Source: Desulfobulbaceae bacterium
GTDB taxonomy: Bacteria > Desulfobacterota > Desulfobulbia > Desulfobulbales > Desulfocapsaceae
DNA length: 64,000 nt
Reading direction: 5' to 3'
Assembly: GCA_026988015.1 (NCBI GenBank)
Contig: JALSMA010000017.1
Coordinates: 53,768 to 117,767 of the forward strand
The position numbers and the translations under genes are program-made. The notes beneath the pieces are model-generated. The model made no database searches and was not told the DNA's origin. It was given only the letters and a program-made list of their open reading frames with translations. Positions 27,016 through 36,520 of the stretch are shown here, piece after piece. How positions within the stretch are numbered: the stretch's first letter is position 1; every line of letters starts with the position of its first letter.

Positions 27016-27891
27016 ATGTTCCCAATTGAAAAATATCATTATGCCAGTAGTGTCATAGATGCTGTGCAGGCGCTGGCAGCAGATGAGAAGGCAAGAGTTA
27101 TTGCGGGTGGTACTGATGTCCTGGTGCGGCTCCATGGTGGTAACAGTGATTACGCCTCTCTTGTGGATGTCAATGGCCTCCACGAACTCAAAGAGATTCG
27201 ACAGGATGGAGAGGGTAATATTTTTATCGGAGCGCTCGCCACCTGTACTGAAATAATAGAACATGAGTTGATCCAGAAGCACACCCCAATGATAGTGCAG
27301 TCTCTCGGAACCATAGGCGGACCCCAAGTTCGAAACTGTGCTACCATGGGTGGGAATATTTGTAATGGTGCCGTGAGTGCTGACAGCGCCTGTGCTGCGC
27401 TGATTTATGAGTTTGATCTTTTGATTGAAGGAGTTAAGGGTGAGCGCATTGAGTCCATTAACGGTTTCCATACCGGACCTGGTCGTACCTTGTTGCAGCA
27501 GGGTGATATCCTTAAGGCTTTTCGGATTCGCCCCCCCAATTATAAGGGGGTTCTTGCTTCGTATCAGAAATATGCCATGCGTGGAGCTATGGATATCGCA
27601 ACCATTGGCTGTGGCGTGGGATTGACGATGGATGATGAACGTATCAGCACCTTGAAGCTTGCCTTTACTGTTGCTGCACCGACCCCTATCCGTTGTTCCA
27701 ATGCCGAGAAAGCCGTTGCAAACAGAGCCGTCACCGAGGAAACTCTGGAATTACTCACTGAGGCTCTGGTGGATGATGTCCGGCCGCGTGAGTCCTGGAG
27801 GGCGGGGAAAGAGTTTCGGCTCCATATTATTAAAACGCTGGCCCGAAAGGGGCTTCGCCAGGCCGCGGAGATGCAGGAGGAATTGACATGA
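27016..27891 (+). CDS. xdhB: Xanthine dehydrogenase FAD-binding subunit
   Basis: A 291-residue FAD subunit of the CoxM/XdhB family. The flavin-binding loops are VIAGGTDVLVRLHGG near residue 31 and TIGGPQVRNCATMGGNICNG near 98-117, followed by the C-terminal CO-dehydrogenase flavoprotein domain. It passes electrons from the Mo/Fe-S centres to a soluble acceptor. It starts 11 bases after xdhA, and its stop overlaps the xdhC ATG (ATGA), which indicates coupled translation. Confidence 0.94.
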   Translation: MFPIEKYHYASSVIDAVQALAADEKARVIAGGTDVLVRLHGGNSDYASLVDVNGLHELKEIRQDGEGNIFIGALATCTEIIEHELIQKHTPMIVQSLGTIGGPQVRNCATMGGNICNGAVSADSACAALIYEFDLLIEGVKGERIESINGFHTGPGRTLLQQGDILKAFRIRPPNYKGVLASYQKYAMRGAMDIATIGCGVGLTMDDERISTLKLAFTVAAPTPIRCSNAEKAVANRAVTEETLELLTEALVDDVRPRESWRAGKEFRLHIIKTLARKGLRQAAEMQEELT

Positions 27892-28358
27892 TAAGTAGAA
27901 TGGATATCAGCCTGTCTATAAACTCCAGACCATATGAACTGGATGTGGATGTGCGTAAATCACTCATGGATGTCCTGCGGGAGCTGGGGTACACCAGTGT
28001 CAAACATGGTTGCGGGGTTGGTGAATGCGGTGCCTGTACCGTGCTGGTGGATGATGTCGCAGTCGATTCCTGTCTCTACCTTGCGGTGTGGGCCAAGGGC
28101 CGGAATGTGCGGACAGTTGAAGGGGAATGCAGAGATGGGAAACTCTCTGCTGTACAGGAAGCCTATGTGGAAGAAGGGGCAGTACAGTGCGGATTCTGTA
28201 CTCCAGGTCTTATCATGAGCAGTACCTCTTTTATTGAGAAGAACAGTGGTACCAGGCCTTCACGGGAGGAGATTGCAAAGGGGCATGCCGGTAATCTCTG
28301 CCGTTGCACCGGGTATCAGACCATCATTAATGCCGTTGAAAATGCCATCAAGAAATAA
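27888..28358 (+). CDS. xdhC: Xanthine dehydrogenase [2Fe-2S] subunit
   Basis: A 156-residue electron-transfer subunit with the plant-type cluster motif CGVGECGACTVLVDDVAVDSC (about residues 42-62) and the second cluster motif QCGFCTPGLI and NLCRCTGYQT. It completes the XdhABC enzyme. The ATG at 27888 has GGAGG seven bases upstream and overlaps the xdhB stop; a later ATG at 27900 is possible. The name follows the E. coli xdhABC usage, not the XdhC chaperone encoded at 44364. Confidence 0.94.
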   Translation: MISRMDISLSINSRPYELDVDVRKSLMDVLRELGYTSVKHGCGVGECGACTVLVDDVAVDSCLYLAVWAKGRNVRTVEGECRDGKLSAVQEAYVEEGAVQCGFCTPGLIMSSTSFIEKNSGTRPSREEIAKGHAGNLCRCTGYQTIINAVENAIKK

Positions 28359-28360
28359 AA

Positions 28361-29674
28361 ATGAGGAATAGTGCAATAGACGGTGTTCGGGGTCGCTTTC
28401 TTGATTTTTCAGAATCAGTTGAAAAACGGTCGGATTTTGACGGTGCGGTCCGTTATGTTGAAGATGGATTGTTGCTGCTGAAAGAAGGGCATATCGTGTG
28501 GTTTGGTGACTGGTCTGAGGGCAGGGATCAGTTGCTGGAGGATGCACATATTCATGAGTATCCCGATCAGCTGATTGTTCCTGGATTTATTGATTGCCAT
28601 ATTCATTTTCCCCAGGCAGAGATCATAGCAGCTTATGGTGAACAATTGCTGGAATGGTTAAATAACTATGCATTTCCGGCAGAGAAACAGTATGGCGATA
28701 TAGCATATTCCAGGGAAATGGCAGAGTTTTTTGTGGCGGAGCTGCTGCGAAACGGCACCACCACAGCTGCAGTATTCTGCACTGTTCATCATCAGTCTGC
28801 TGAAGCACTTTTTGCTGCTGCCCAACGGAGGAACATGCGGATCATCGCCGGGAAGGTGCTGATGGACAGAAATGCTCCCCCTGATCTGCTTGATACACCG
28901 GAAATAGCCTATGATGACAGTCGGATGCTCATTGAGAAATATCATAATCAGGGGCGTCTTCTTTATGCTGTAACTCCTCGTTTTGCTCCCACCTCAACAC
29001 CGGATCAGCTGGCAGTTGCCGGGCAGTTGATGCGGGAGTATCCGGATCTCTATATGCAGACCCATCTGTCTGAAAACAAAGAGGAAATCCAGTGGGTTCA
29101 GGAGCTTTTTCCAGACCGGAAGAGTTATCTGGATGTGTATGAGTATTTTGGCCTCACCGGCCCCAGGAGTATTTTCGGGCACTGCATTCATCTGGAAGAT
29201 GGTGAGTGGAAGGGACTTTATGATACGGATTCTGTAATTGCCTTCTGTCCCACATCAAATCTCTTTCTGGGCAGTGGACTCTTTGATCTCGAACGTGCCC
29301 GGAAAGAAAATGTCCGGGTGGGAGTGGCCACCGATGTTGGTGGTGGAACATCTTTTTCAATACTTACAAGTCTCAGTGAAGCCTATAAAATCATGCAGCT
29401 TCAGAAACAGAAATTTTCGGCCATTGAGGCCTTGTATATGGCAACTCTTGGAGGAGCTGAGGCACTGTCCCTTGATCATTTACTGGGGAATTTCGAGGTG
29501 GGCAAAGAGGCTGATTTTGTGGTACTTGATCCTGCGGCAACAGTTTTGCAGGCAAAGCGTTCGGAGAAATCTGAAACTATAGTGGACCTTCTGTTTGCTC
29601 TTATGATTATGGGTGACGACAGAACGGTTTCTCACACCTATGTGGATGGTCGGCTGGTGCACAAACGGGAATAA
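28361..29674 (+). CDS. guaD: Guanine deaminase
   Basis: Converts guanine to xanthine and ammonia, feeding the Mo-hydroxylases. The 437-residue amidohydrolase has PGFIDCHIHFPQ near residue 76, TTTAAVFCTVHHQSAE near 129, MQTHLSENKEEIQW near 231, FGHCIHL and VGVATDVGGGTSFS near 325, the latter typical of guanine deaminases. It starts 3 bases after xdhC. There is no strong ribosome site, which suggests translational coupling. Length is normal for the family. Confidence 0.94.
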   Translation: MRNSAIDGVRGRFLDFSESVEKRSDFDGAVRYVEDGLLLLKEGHIVWFGDWSEGRDQLLEDAHIHEYPDQLIVPGFIDCHIHFPQAEIIAAYGEQLLEWLNNYAFPAEKQYGDIAYSREMAEFFVAELLRNGTTTAAVFCTVHHQSAEALFAAAQRRNMRIIAGKVLMDRNAPPDLLDTPEIAYDDSRMLIEKYHNQGRLLYAVTPRFAPTSTPDQLAVAGQLMREYPDLYMQTHLSENKEEIQWVQELFPDRKSYLDVYEYFGLTGPRSIFGHCIHLEDGEWKGLYDTDSVIAFCPTSNLFLGSGLFDLERARKENVRVGVATDVGGGTSFSILTSLSEAYKIMQLQKQKFSAIEALYMATLGGAEALSLDHLLGNFEVGKEADFVVLDPAATVLQAKRSEKSETIVDLLFALMIMGDDRTVSHTYVDGRLVHKRE

Positions 29675-29690
29675 TATAACAGGAATATTT

Positions 29691-31256
29691 ATGAGAAAAA
29701 CCCCACGTTTGCAGTTGAAGGGAATGACAAAGGTTTATCCTTCTGTCATTGCCAACGATTCCATTGATATGAGTATTGCACCCGGTGAAATCCATGCTGT
29801 GCTCGGTGAGAATGGTGCCGGAAAGAGCACCTTGATGAAGGCGATTTACGGGGTGGTAAAACCCGATAGCGGTCAGATTATCTGGGATGGTGAAGCGGTT
29901 GCCATTCAGAACCCCGCCCATGCCAGAAGGTTGGGTATTGGGATGGTTTTTCAGCATTTTTCACTCTTTGAGACATTGACCGTAACGGAAAACATTGCTC
30001 TTGCAATGGATGACTATAAGAGCATGGAATCTCTGGCTGGTCGCATCGAAGAGGTTTCTGAGGAGTATGGCCTTCCCCTTGATCCGGGCCGGCTTATCTA
30101 TTCCCTGTCTGTCGGGTTGCGTCAGAGGGTGGAAATTATCCGCTGTCTCCTGCAGCATCCAAAACTGCTGATAATGGATGAACCCACTTCCGTTCTCACT
30201 CCACAGGCGGTGCGTAAGATGTTTGAGACACTGCGGCGTCTGGCGGATGAGGGCTGTTCCATTCTCTATATCAGTCACAAGCTCGATGAGATAATGGAGC
30301 TTTGCCATTCAGCCACCATCATCAGAGGGGGCAAGGTGACAGGATATGCTGTGCCAGCTGATGAAACTGCCACCTCCCTTGCTCGGATGATGATTGGCAA
30401 GGAGCTTCCCGTCTGTTCCAGGGAGAGGCCTGTTGTGGATGGGGAACGGTGTCTTGAGGTGAAAAATCTGTTCAAGAGTTCCGCTGATCAGTTCGGGACA
30501 GATCTGAAATCAATCAGTTTTTCGGTGAGGGGAGGCGAGATTCTGGGTGTTGCCGGCATTTCAGGCAATGGTCAGCAGGAACTGTTATATGCTCTCAGTG
30601 GGGAAAGGCTGGTTGATGAGAAAGACTGCATTGCAATCTCCGGTGAGTCTGTGGGGCACCTCAAACCTGATGAGAGGCGAAACAGGAGCCTGGGATTTGT
30701 TCCCGAAGAACGTCTGGGGCGTGGCGCTGTTCCTGGAATGTCTCTTTCCATGAATGTGATCCTCACCGCCCATCGCCACGGCATGGTGGCAAATGGGTTG
30801 CTCAAATTTCAAAAGGCAGCTCAGTTCGCAGAAAAATGCATTAGTGATTTTACTGTGAAGTGTGGCTCCAAGGATGATCCCATTACCAGCCTTTCCGGTG
30901 GGAATATGCAGAAGTTCATTACGGCCCGGGAAATTCTTCAGTCACCGGAGCTCCTTATTGTTTCACAGCCAACCTGGGGAGTGGATATTGGTGCTGCCAA
31001 TATTATCCGTCAATCCATGATAGATCTTCGCAACAATGGATCTGCAGTTCTTGTGGTCTCTGAGGAACTGGATGAATTGTTTGAAATCTGTGATCGCCTC
31101 ATAGTCATCGCTGAGGGCTGTGTATCTCCTTCTGTGAATGTGGATGAGACCAGTAAGGAAGAGATCGGACTCTGGATGAGTGGAATGTTTCCTGGTGGTC
31201 CGGCGGAAGGTACTTCTCATGAAGCAACATCTGATCAGGAGAGCCATGTTTGTTAA
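29691..31256 (+). CDS. BMP-family purine/nucleoside ABC importer, ATPase (system 1)
   Basis: A 521-residue double ATPase of the sugar/nucleoside type. The first domain has Walker A GENGAGKST near residue 41, signature LSVGLRQRVEI and Walker B LLIMDEPTSVL. The second has the degenerate GISGNGQQELL and the signature LSGGNMQK. The start is ATG 29691 with AGGAA, because the longer frame overlaps guaD. Its stop overlaps the permease start by 11 bases. It energises import of a nucleoside or purine base, with the two permeases and binding protein downstream. Confidence 0.9.
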   Translation: MRKTPRLQLKGMTKVYPSVIANDSIDMSIAPGEIHAVLGENGAGKSTLMKAIYGVVKPDSGQIIWDGEAVAIQNPAHARRLGIGMVFQHFSLFETLTVTENIALAMDDYKSMESLAGRIEEVSEEYGLPLDPGRLIYSLSVGLRQRVEIIRCLLQHPKLLIMDEPTSVLTPQAVRKMFETLRRLADEGCSILYISHKLDEIMELCHSATIIRGGKVTGYAVPADETATSLARMMIGKELPVCSRERPVVDGERCLEVKNLFKSSADQFGTDLKSISFSVRGGEILGVAGISGNGQQELLYALSGERLVDEKDCIAISGESVGHLKPDERRNRSLGFVPEERLGRGAVPGMSLSMNVILTAHRHGMVANGLLKFQKAAQFAEKCISDFTVKCGSKDDPITSLSGGNMQKFITAREILQSPELLIVSQPTWGVDIGAANIIRQSMIDLRNNGSAVLVVSEELDELFEICDRLIVIAEGCVSPSVNVDETSKEEIGLWMSGMFPGGPAEGTSHEATSDQESHVC

Positions 31257-32322
31257 AATAGAACCCCGTTCCGAACCATCAAAGGCGATGAAATATCTTT
31301 CCCCGCTGATTGCAGCGGTTCTGATGCTTATCAGTGGATTGATTATCTTCAGTCTGCTCGGGAAAAATCCTGCAGAGGCTTTCCATGCGTTCTTTGTGGA
31401 GCCAGTGAATGATCTCTATGGTATCGGTGAACTTCTCATCAAGGCATCGCCGCTTATGCTTATTGGAACCGGTCTTGCCGTGGGCTTTCGGGCAAGTATC
31501 TGGAATATCGGGGCGGAAGGGCAGTTGGCAGTCGGAGCCATATTCGGTGGGTATTTTGCCATAATATTTTATGATTACAGCGGATTGTTTATCCTGCCGT
31601 TGATGATTGCAGCCGGTGCAGTGGGCGGAATGCTGTGGGCCTCCATACCTGCGTTATTGAAGACCGTCTTCAATGCCAATGAAATATTGGTAACCCTGAT
31701 GCTCAACTATGTTGCAGTACTTTTACTGGCACTTCTTGTGCACGGTCCTCTGAAGGACCCCAATGGCTATGGATTTCCCCAATCAGTTCTTTTTGGGGAC
31801 TCTGCAATCCTGCCAGTGCTGGTTGAGGGGACTCGTCTGCACCTTGGTGTTTTTCTGGCCCTTGGCGGAGTGATTGCGGGTTGGGTGTTTCTTCAGAAGA
31901 GTTTTACCGGTTATCAGATGCAGGTGGCAGGGTTGGCTCAAAAGGCGGCGACCTATGCCGGTTTCAAATACAAAAAACTTATCTGGATAGGATTGCTGAG
32001 CGGCGGTCTTGCTGCCGGAATTGCCGGGGTACTGGAGATAGCTGGTCCCATTGGGCAACTCCTTCCTTCTGTATCACCAGGTTATGGTTATGCGGCCATC
32101 ATTGTGGCTTTTGTGGGAAGATTGCATCCGGGCGGTATTTTCCTCTCCAGTCTTCTTATGGCGCTGCTGTATCTGGGAGGAGAGTCTGGGCAGATGAATC
32201 TTGATCTGCCCTCTGCTGTGACCGGAATTTTCCAGGGTCTGCTGCTCTTTTACCTTCTGGCTGCAGATTTTCTTATTCATTACCGGATGCGTCTGGATCG
32301 ATCCCGCCTGGAGGTTAACTAA
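31246..32322 (+). CDS. BMP-family ABC importer, permease A (system 1)
   Basis: A 358-residue inner-membrane protein with about eight or more hydrophobic segments and the permease motif VGFRASIWNIGAEGQLAVGAI near residue 75. ATG 31246 has AGGAGA five bases upstream and overlaps the ATPase gene end; the next permease begins at the last base of its stop codon. It forms half of the membrane channel of the nucleoside/purine importer. Confidence 0.9.
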   Translation: MFVKIEPRSEPSKAMKYLSPLIAAVLMLISGLIIFSLLGKNPAEAFHAFFVEPVNDLYGIGELLIKASPLMLIGTGLAVGFRASIWNIGAEGQLAVGAIFGGYFAIIFYDYSGLFILPLMIAAGAVGGMLWASIPALLKTVFNANEILVTLMLNYVAVLLLALLVHGPLKDPNGYGFPQSVLFGDSAILPVLVEGTRLHLGVFLALGGVIAGWVFLQKSFTGYQMQVAGLAQKAATYAGFKYKKLIWIGLLSGGLAAGIAGVLEIAGPIGQLLPSVSPGYGYAAIIVAFVGRLHPGGIFLSSLLMALLYLGGESGQMNLDLPSAVTGIFQGLLLFYLLAADFLIHYRMRLDRSRLEVN

Positions 32323-33251
32323 TGGATGGAGATATTCTTATTCAGATCCTTGTTGCGTCAATAGCAGCGGGTACCCCGTTTGTCTATGCAGCTTTGGGAG
32401 AACTGGTTACTGAAAAATCTGGAGTGCTGAATCTTGGCGTGGAAGGCATGATGTTGGTGGGTGCCATCTCCGGGTTCATTGCCATGGCTAAAAGCGGTAG
32501 TCTTCTGGTGGCTGTACTTTGCGGGATGACGGCTGGTGCACTCATGGCCTTGATCTTTGCAGTACTTACTCTCACCCTGATGGCTAATCAGGTGGCAAGC
32601 GGGCTGGCCCTGACTATCTTTGGTGTGGGACTGAGTGCCTTTCTCGGTCTTAAATACACAAGTATTGCCCTGCCCGGAGTTCCCGAGCTTCATATTCCTT
32701 TCCTGAGTGATATTCCTGTTGCTGGCCAGTTGCTGTTCTCCCATGATATCCTGATCTATAGTTCTCTTGTTTTATTTGGATTTATTTCCTGGTTTTTATA
32801 TAAGAGTAAAGCCGGATTGATCTTACGTGGTATCGGAGAGGCACCCAAATCTGCCCATGCCCTTGGTTATAATGTGATAGGTATCAGGTACCTGGCAGTT
32901 CTCTTTGGCGGGGCCATGGCAGGGTTGGGTGGTGTGTATCTCTCGGTTGCTTACACTCCTATGTGGGTGGAAGGTATGGTTGCAGGCCGGGGATGGGTGG
33001 CTTTGGCACTTGTGGTTTTTGCCAGTTGGCGGCCGCTCCGGGTGATGGCCGGAGCATATCTCTTTGGCGGTATCACCATTGCCCAGTTTCATATTCAGGG
33101 TTTTGGTATAGAAATCCCATCGCAGCTTCTGTCAATGCTGCCTTATATTGCGACCATTATAGTACTTGTATTAATATCAAGGGATCAGAAAAGTATACGA
33201 CTGAATTCACCGGCTTCACTGGGGCTGACATACCACCCCAATAACCAATAA
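32322..33251 (+). CDS. BMP-family ABC importer, permease B (system 1)
   Basis: A 309-residue inner-membrane permease with the motif EKSGVLNLGVEGMMLVGAI near residue 27 and several membrane segments. GGAGG precedes the start, which overlaps the previous stop (TAATG). With permease A it makes the transport path. The last codons run into the leader of the binding-protein gene. Confidence 0.9.
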   Translation: MDGDILIQILVASIAAGTPFVYAALGELVTEKSGVLNLGVEGMMLVGAISGFIAMAKSGSLLVAVLCGMTAGALMALIFAVLTLTLMANQVASGLALTIFGVGLSAFLGLKYTSIALPGVPELHIPFLSDIPVAGQLLFSHDILIYSSLVLFGFISWFLYKSKAGLILRGIGEAPKSAHALGYNVIGIRYLAVLFGGAMAGLGGVYLSVAYTPMWVEGMVAGRGWVALALVVFASWRPLRVMAGAYLFGGITIAQFHIQGFGIEIPSQLLSMLPYIATIIVLVLISRDQKSIRLNSPASLGLTYHPNNQ

Positions 33252-33277
33252 TGTTCTACAAAATGAAGGAGAAACAG

Positions 33278-34363
33278 ATGGCGATCAGCAGAAAAAATGT
33301 TTTATCAGTTTTTATCATTCTTCTCTGTGTGGCAGGGCTTTCCCTGACCGCATCGGCGGCTGATAAATTGAAAGTAGGCTTTGTTTATATCAGCCCCATT
33401 GGCGATGCGGGCTGGACCTACCAGCATGACCTCGGCAGGCTTGCCATGGAAAAAAACCTCGGCGACAAAGTGGAGACAAAGTATATCGAAAATGTTCCCG
33501 AAGGTCCTGAGGCGGAACGGGTTATCAGGGATCTTGCCAAGAGTGGTTATGACCTTATCTTTACAACTTCCTTTGGTTATATGAATCCCACCCTCAAGGT
33601 TGCAAAGATGTTTCCCAAAAAACGTTTTGAGCATTCCACCGGATACAAGACTTCAAAGAATGTTGGTACCTATATGTGTCGGTTCTATGAGGGGCGCTAC
33701 CTCACCGGTATTGTAGCGGGGAAAATGACAAAATCCAACACCCTCGGATATGTTGCAGCCTTCCCTATCCCTGAGGTGATTCGTGGTATCAATGCTTTTA
33801 CCCTTGGCGCAAAATCTGTGAATCCTGATGTAAAGGTAAAAGTTATCTGGGTGAATTCTTGGTTTGATCCGGGCAAAGAGCGTGAGGCCTCTGAAGCCTT
33901 GATTGCCCAGGGTGCCGATGTAATTACCCATCACACCGATTCCACAGCTCCAACACTTACTGCAGAGGAAAAAGGTGTGTACGCCATCGCTTACCATTCC
34001 GATATGTCCAAGTATGGACCTAAAGCACATCTCACCGCAGCGACCCATGTCTATGGCGACTTCTATACCAGAACAGCACAGTCTGTACTTGACAATACCT
34101 GGAAGTCGGAGCAGGTATGGACTGGTATTAAAGAGGGTTCCATTGCGCTTGCTCCTATGAACCCGGTGGTTCCAGCAGATGTTGTGGCTCTTGTTGAAAA
34201 GACCAGAAAAGGTATTGCCGATGGCTCGGTACATCCCTTCCAGGGACCAATTAAGGACCAGGGGGGAAAAGTCGTTGTTGAAGCGGGTATAACCTTAAGC
34301 GATAAGGAACTTCTAGGCATGGGGTACTACGTTGAAGGGGTTCTTGGGAAAATCCCGAAATAA
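33278..34363 (+). CDS. BMP-family periplasmic binding protein (system 1)
   Basis: A 361-residue substrate-binding protein, starting MAISRKNVLSV, with a Sec signal peptide cleaved probably after ASA (about residue 27). It has no lipobox cysteine, so it is free in the periplasm. The mature part shows the Bmp/PnrA fold landmarks KVGFVYISPIGDAGWTYQHD and VIWVNSWFDPGKEREASEALI. Related proteins bind purine nucleosides or bases. ATG 33278 has AAGGAG; the frame stays open to 33251. A terminator follows at 34378. Confidence 0.9.
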   Translation: MAISRKNVLSVFIILLCVAGLSLTASAADKLKVGFVYISPIGDAGWTYQHDLGRLAMEKNLGDKVETKYIENVPEGPEAERVIRDLAKSGYDLIFTTSFGYMNPTLKVAKMFPKKRFEHSTGYKTSKNVGTYMCRFYEGRYLTGIVAGKMTKSNTLGYVAAFPIPEVIRGINAFTLGAKSVNPDVKVKVIWVNSWFDPGKEREASEALIAQGADVITHHTDSTAPTLTAEEKGVYAIAYHSDMSKYGPKAHLTAATHVYGDFYTRTAQSVLDNTWKSEQVWTGIKEGSIALAPMNPVVPADVVALVEKTRKGIADGSVHPFQGPIKDQGGKVVVEAGITLSDKELLGMGYYVEGVLGKIPK

Positions 34364-34377
34364 TATTTTCATCTCCA

Positions 34378-34413
34378 GGAGATGGGCAGTCTTGTTGTCC
34401 CATCTCCTTTTTT
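34378..34413 (+). terminator. Rho-independent terminator between the two importers
   Basis: GGAGATGGG (34378-34386) pairs with CCCATCTCC (34399-34407) across a 12-base loop and is followed by TTTTTT. An upstream CATCTCC (34370-34376) could also pair with the first arm, an alternative fold. It comes directly after the first importer and overlaps the leader of the second. Confidence 0.85.
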
Positions 34414-34426
34414 ATTCAGGTTCCAA

Positions 34427-35551
34427 GTGAAAACAATAAAAACAAAATCTTTTGTCGGATTACTTATACCTCTCTGTGCTGTTCTGCTGGCGCTGGCACT
34501 CGGGGCGGTCATGCTTCTTTCGCTGGGTGCGAACCCCATAAGTGGTTATGCAACCATGTTCGGGGCAGCGTTTGGCAGCGTTGAGGGGTTTTCTGAAACT
34601 GCTGTGAAATCAATTCCGCTGCTCTTGGTCGGCGCTGGAATCTGCATTGCTTTTCGTGCAAACGTTATCAATATAGGTGGAGAAGGGCAGATGGTGATGG
34701 GAGCCCTCCTTTCGACTTCCGTTGCACTGACCTTTCCATCTGTGCCATCCTTACTTCTTATACCCATGGTTCTGCTGGCCGGAGCTATTGGCGGTGCCTT
34801 CTGGGGAGCCATTGCCGGTGCCCTGAAGGCATATTTCAACGTCAGTGAGATTTTAAGTACCATAATGCTGAACATTGTTGCGGTACAGTTTATGAATTTT
34901 CTATTACGGGGAGTCATGATTGATCCAGGGGAGGTTGCCAGGGGTACCGGTATCCCACAGACCATGCGCCTTACGGAAAATGCGGATCTACCCATTCTCT
35001 TGGAGGGAATGCGGATGCATCTGGGGGTACCGATAGCCCTTTTTGTGGCTTTTGGTGCATATATTCTGCTGTGGCGTACTGCCATGGGATTTCGACTTCG
35101 TTCTGTGGGCTATAATCCTCACGCCTCCCGCTATGCCGGGATTTCAGTTCCCAAAAATGTTACCGCAGCCCTGGCATTCAGTGGTGCAATGGCTGGAATC
35201 GCCGGTGCTATTCTGGTCTTTGGCAGTGAGTCGCATCGTATGGTGACCGATGGGGGGAGTACCGGTTTCACAGGAAGTGCTGGTTTTAATGGGATTGTTG
35301 TGGCCCTGCTTGCGGGCCTTCATCCCCTCTGGTCTATCCCTTCTGCACTGCTCTTTGGTGGCATGCTGGTGGGGGCCAACGCCCTGCAACGTGCCGCGCA
35401 GGTTCCATCTGCTTTGATTATTGCTCTCAATGGTCTGATCGTAGTCTTTGTGGTGAGTTCTGAGTATTTTAAACAGCGCTCTCTGTATGCGGGGCAGGTT
35501 GATCTTGCTGATGATGAGTCCACCGAAACAGAAGGAGAAGACAATGAGTGA
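34427..35551 (+). CDS. BMP-family ABC importer, permease A (system 2)
   Basis: A 374-residue membrane permease with AFRANVINIGGEGQMVMGAL near residue 77 and a charged C-terminal tail rich in Asp/Glu. GTG 34427 is taken as the start (CAGG six bases before), because the earlier ATG at 34382 lies inside the terminator hairpin. It is related to the system 1 permease but clearly diverged. Its end overlaps the next permease start. Confidence 0.87.
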   Translation: MKTIKTKSFVGLLIPLCAVLLALALGAVMLLSLGANPISGYATMFGAAFGSVEGFSETAVKSIPLLLVGAGICIAFRANVINIGGEGQMVMGALLSTSVALTFPSVPSLLLIPMVLLAGAIGGAFWGAIAGALKAYFNVSEILSTIMLNIVAVQFMNFLLRGVMIDPGEVARGTGIPQTMRLTENADLPILLEGMRMHLGVPIALFVAFGAYILLWRTAMGFRLRSVGYNPHASRYAGISVPKNVTAALAFSGAMAGIAGAILVFGSESHRMVTDGGSTGFTGSAGFNGIVVALLAGLHPLWSIPSALLFGGMLVGANALQRAAQVPSALIIALNGLIVVFVVSSEYFKQRSLYAGQVDLADDESTETEGEDNE

Positions 35552-36476
35552 TTCGTTTGCGGTGATGATTGTTGTTGCCACCATTGCTTCTGGAATCCGC
35601 CTTGCAACCCCCTTTCTCCTTGCTTCATTGGGTGAGGCACTGGGGCAGAGAAGTGGTGTCCTTAATCTGGGTGTTGACGGAGTTATGCTCCTTGGTGCCT
35701 TTGGTGCCTATTACACTGTGTTGCAGACTAGCAATCCCTATTACGGGCTGTTGGTTGGTATTAGTATAGGGTTGCTGATTGGTCTTTTTTACGGCTTTAT
35801 AACCCTGAACCTGCGGGCGGAACAAGGTGTCAGTGGTATCGGGATCTACCTCTTCGGCCTTGGAATGAGTGATCTGTTTTTCCAGAAATTTGTGGGAACT
35901 CCACGTCCTATTCTGCCTTTTATGCCACTGGATATCCCGGTTCTGTCTGGCTTGCCTGTTGTGGGTGAGATGCTGTTTCAGCACTCAATAATAGTTTACA
36001 TTGCTTTTGGTCTTGTACCGTTGATGAGTTTTGTGCTCCATCGTACCACATACGGCCTGAATATCCGGGCCATAGGTGAAAATCCGGAGGCCGCAGACAG
36101 TCTCGGAGTCAGTGTTATGGCCACCAGATATTCTGCCATCATAATTGGCAATGGACTGGCTGGTCTTGCCGGTGCGGCGCTGGCAATTGAACTGGGAATC
36201 TTTCAGCAGAACCTCACAAATGCCATGGGGTTTATAGCCATTGCCCTTGTTTATTTTGGTGCCTGGAGTCCCAAAGGTGTCATGATTGGTTCACTGGTTT
36301 TTGGCATGGTTCAGTCCATCGTGCTGCAGTGCAAGACATTCGGAGTGATCCCGCGCAGTGCCTCGGATCTTGCCGCTATGGCCCCGGCTGTTATAACCAT
36401 ACTGGCCCTTGTTATTGTGGCGAAACGTTTTAAGCAGCCTTCGGCACTGACAAAGCCCTATGTAAGAGGCGGCTGA
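35544..36476 (+). CDS. BMP-family ABC importer, permease B (system 2)
   Basis: A 310-residue membrane protein starting MSDSFAVMIVVATIASG, with the permease motif GQRSGVLNLGVDGVMLLGA near residue 32. ATG 35544 has GAAGGAGAAG and overlaps the previous stop by 8 bases. It pairs with the preceding permease. Confidence 0.9.
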   Translation: MSDSFAVMIVVATIASGIRLATPFLLASLGEALGQRSGVLNLGVDGVMLLGAFGAYYTVLQTSNPYYGLLVGISIGLLIGLFYGFITLNLRAEQGVSGIGIYLFGLGMSDLFFQKFVGTPRPILPFMPLDIPVLSGLPVVGEMLFQHSIIVYIAFGLVPLMSFVLHRTTYGLNIRAIGENPEAADSLGVSVMATRYSAIIIGNGLAGLAGAALAIELGIFQQNLTNAMGFIAIALVYFGAWSPKGVMIGSLVFGMVQSIVLQCKTFGVIPRSASDLAAMAPAVITILALVIVAKRFKQPSALTKPYVRGG

Positions 36477-36520
36477 TAGCAGCCGTCATCGTTTATTCAT
36501 TTTATTTTAGGAGATCTACA

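Noticed and set aside
34382..34426. ATG 34382 as start of the second importer permease
   Set aside because: It lies inside the terminator hairpin; GTG 34427 has a ribosome site and gives the normal length.
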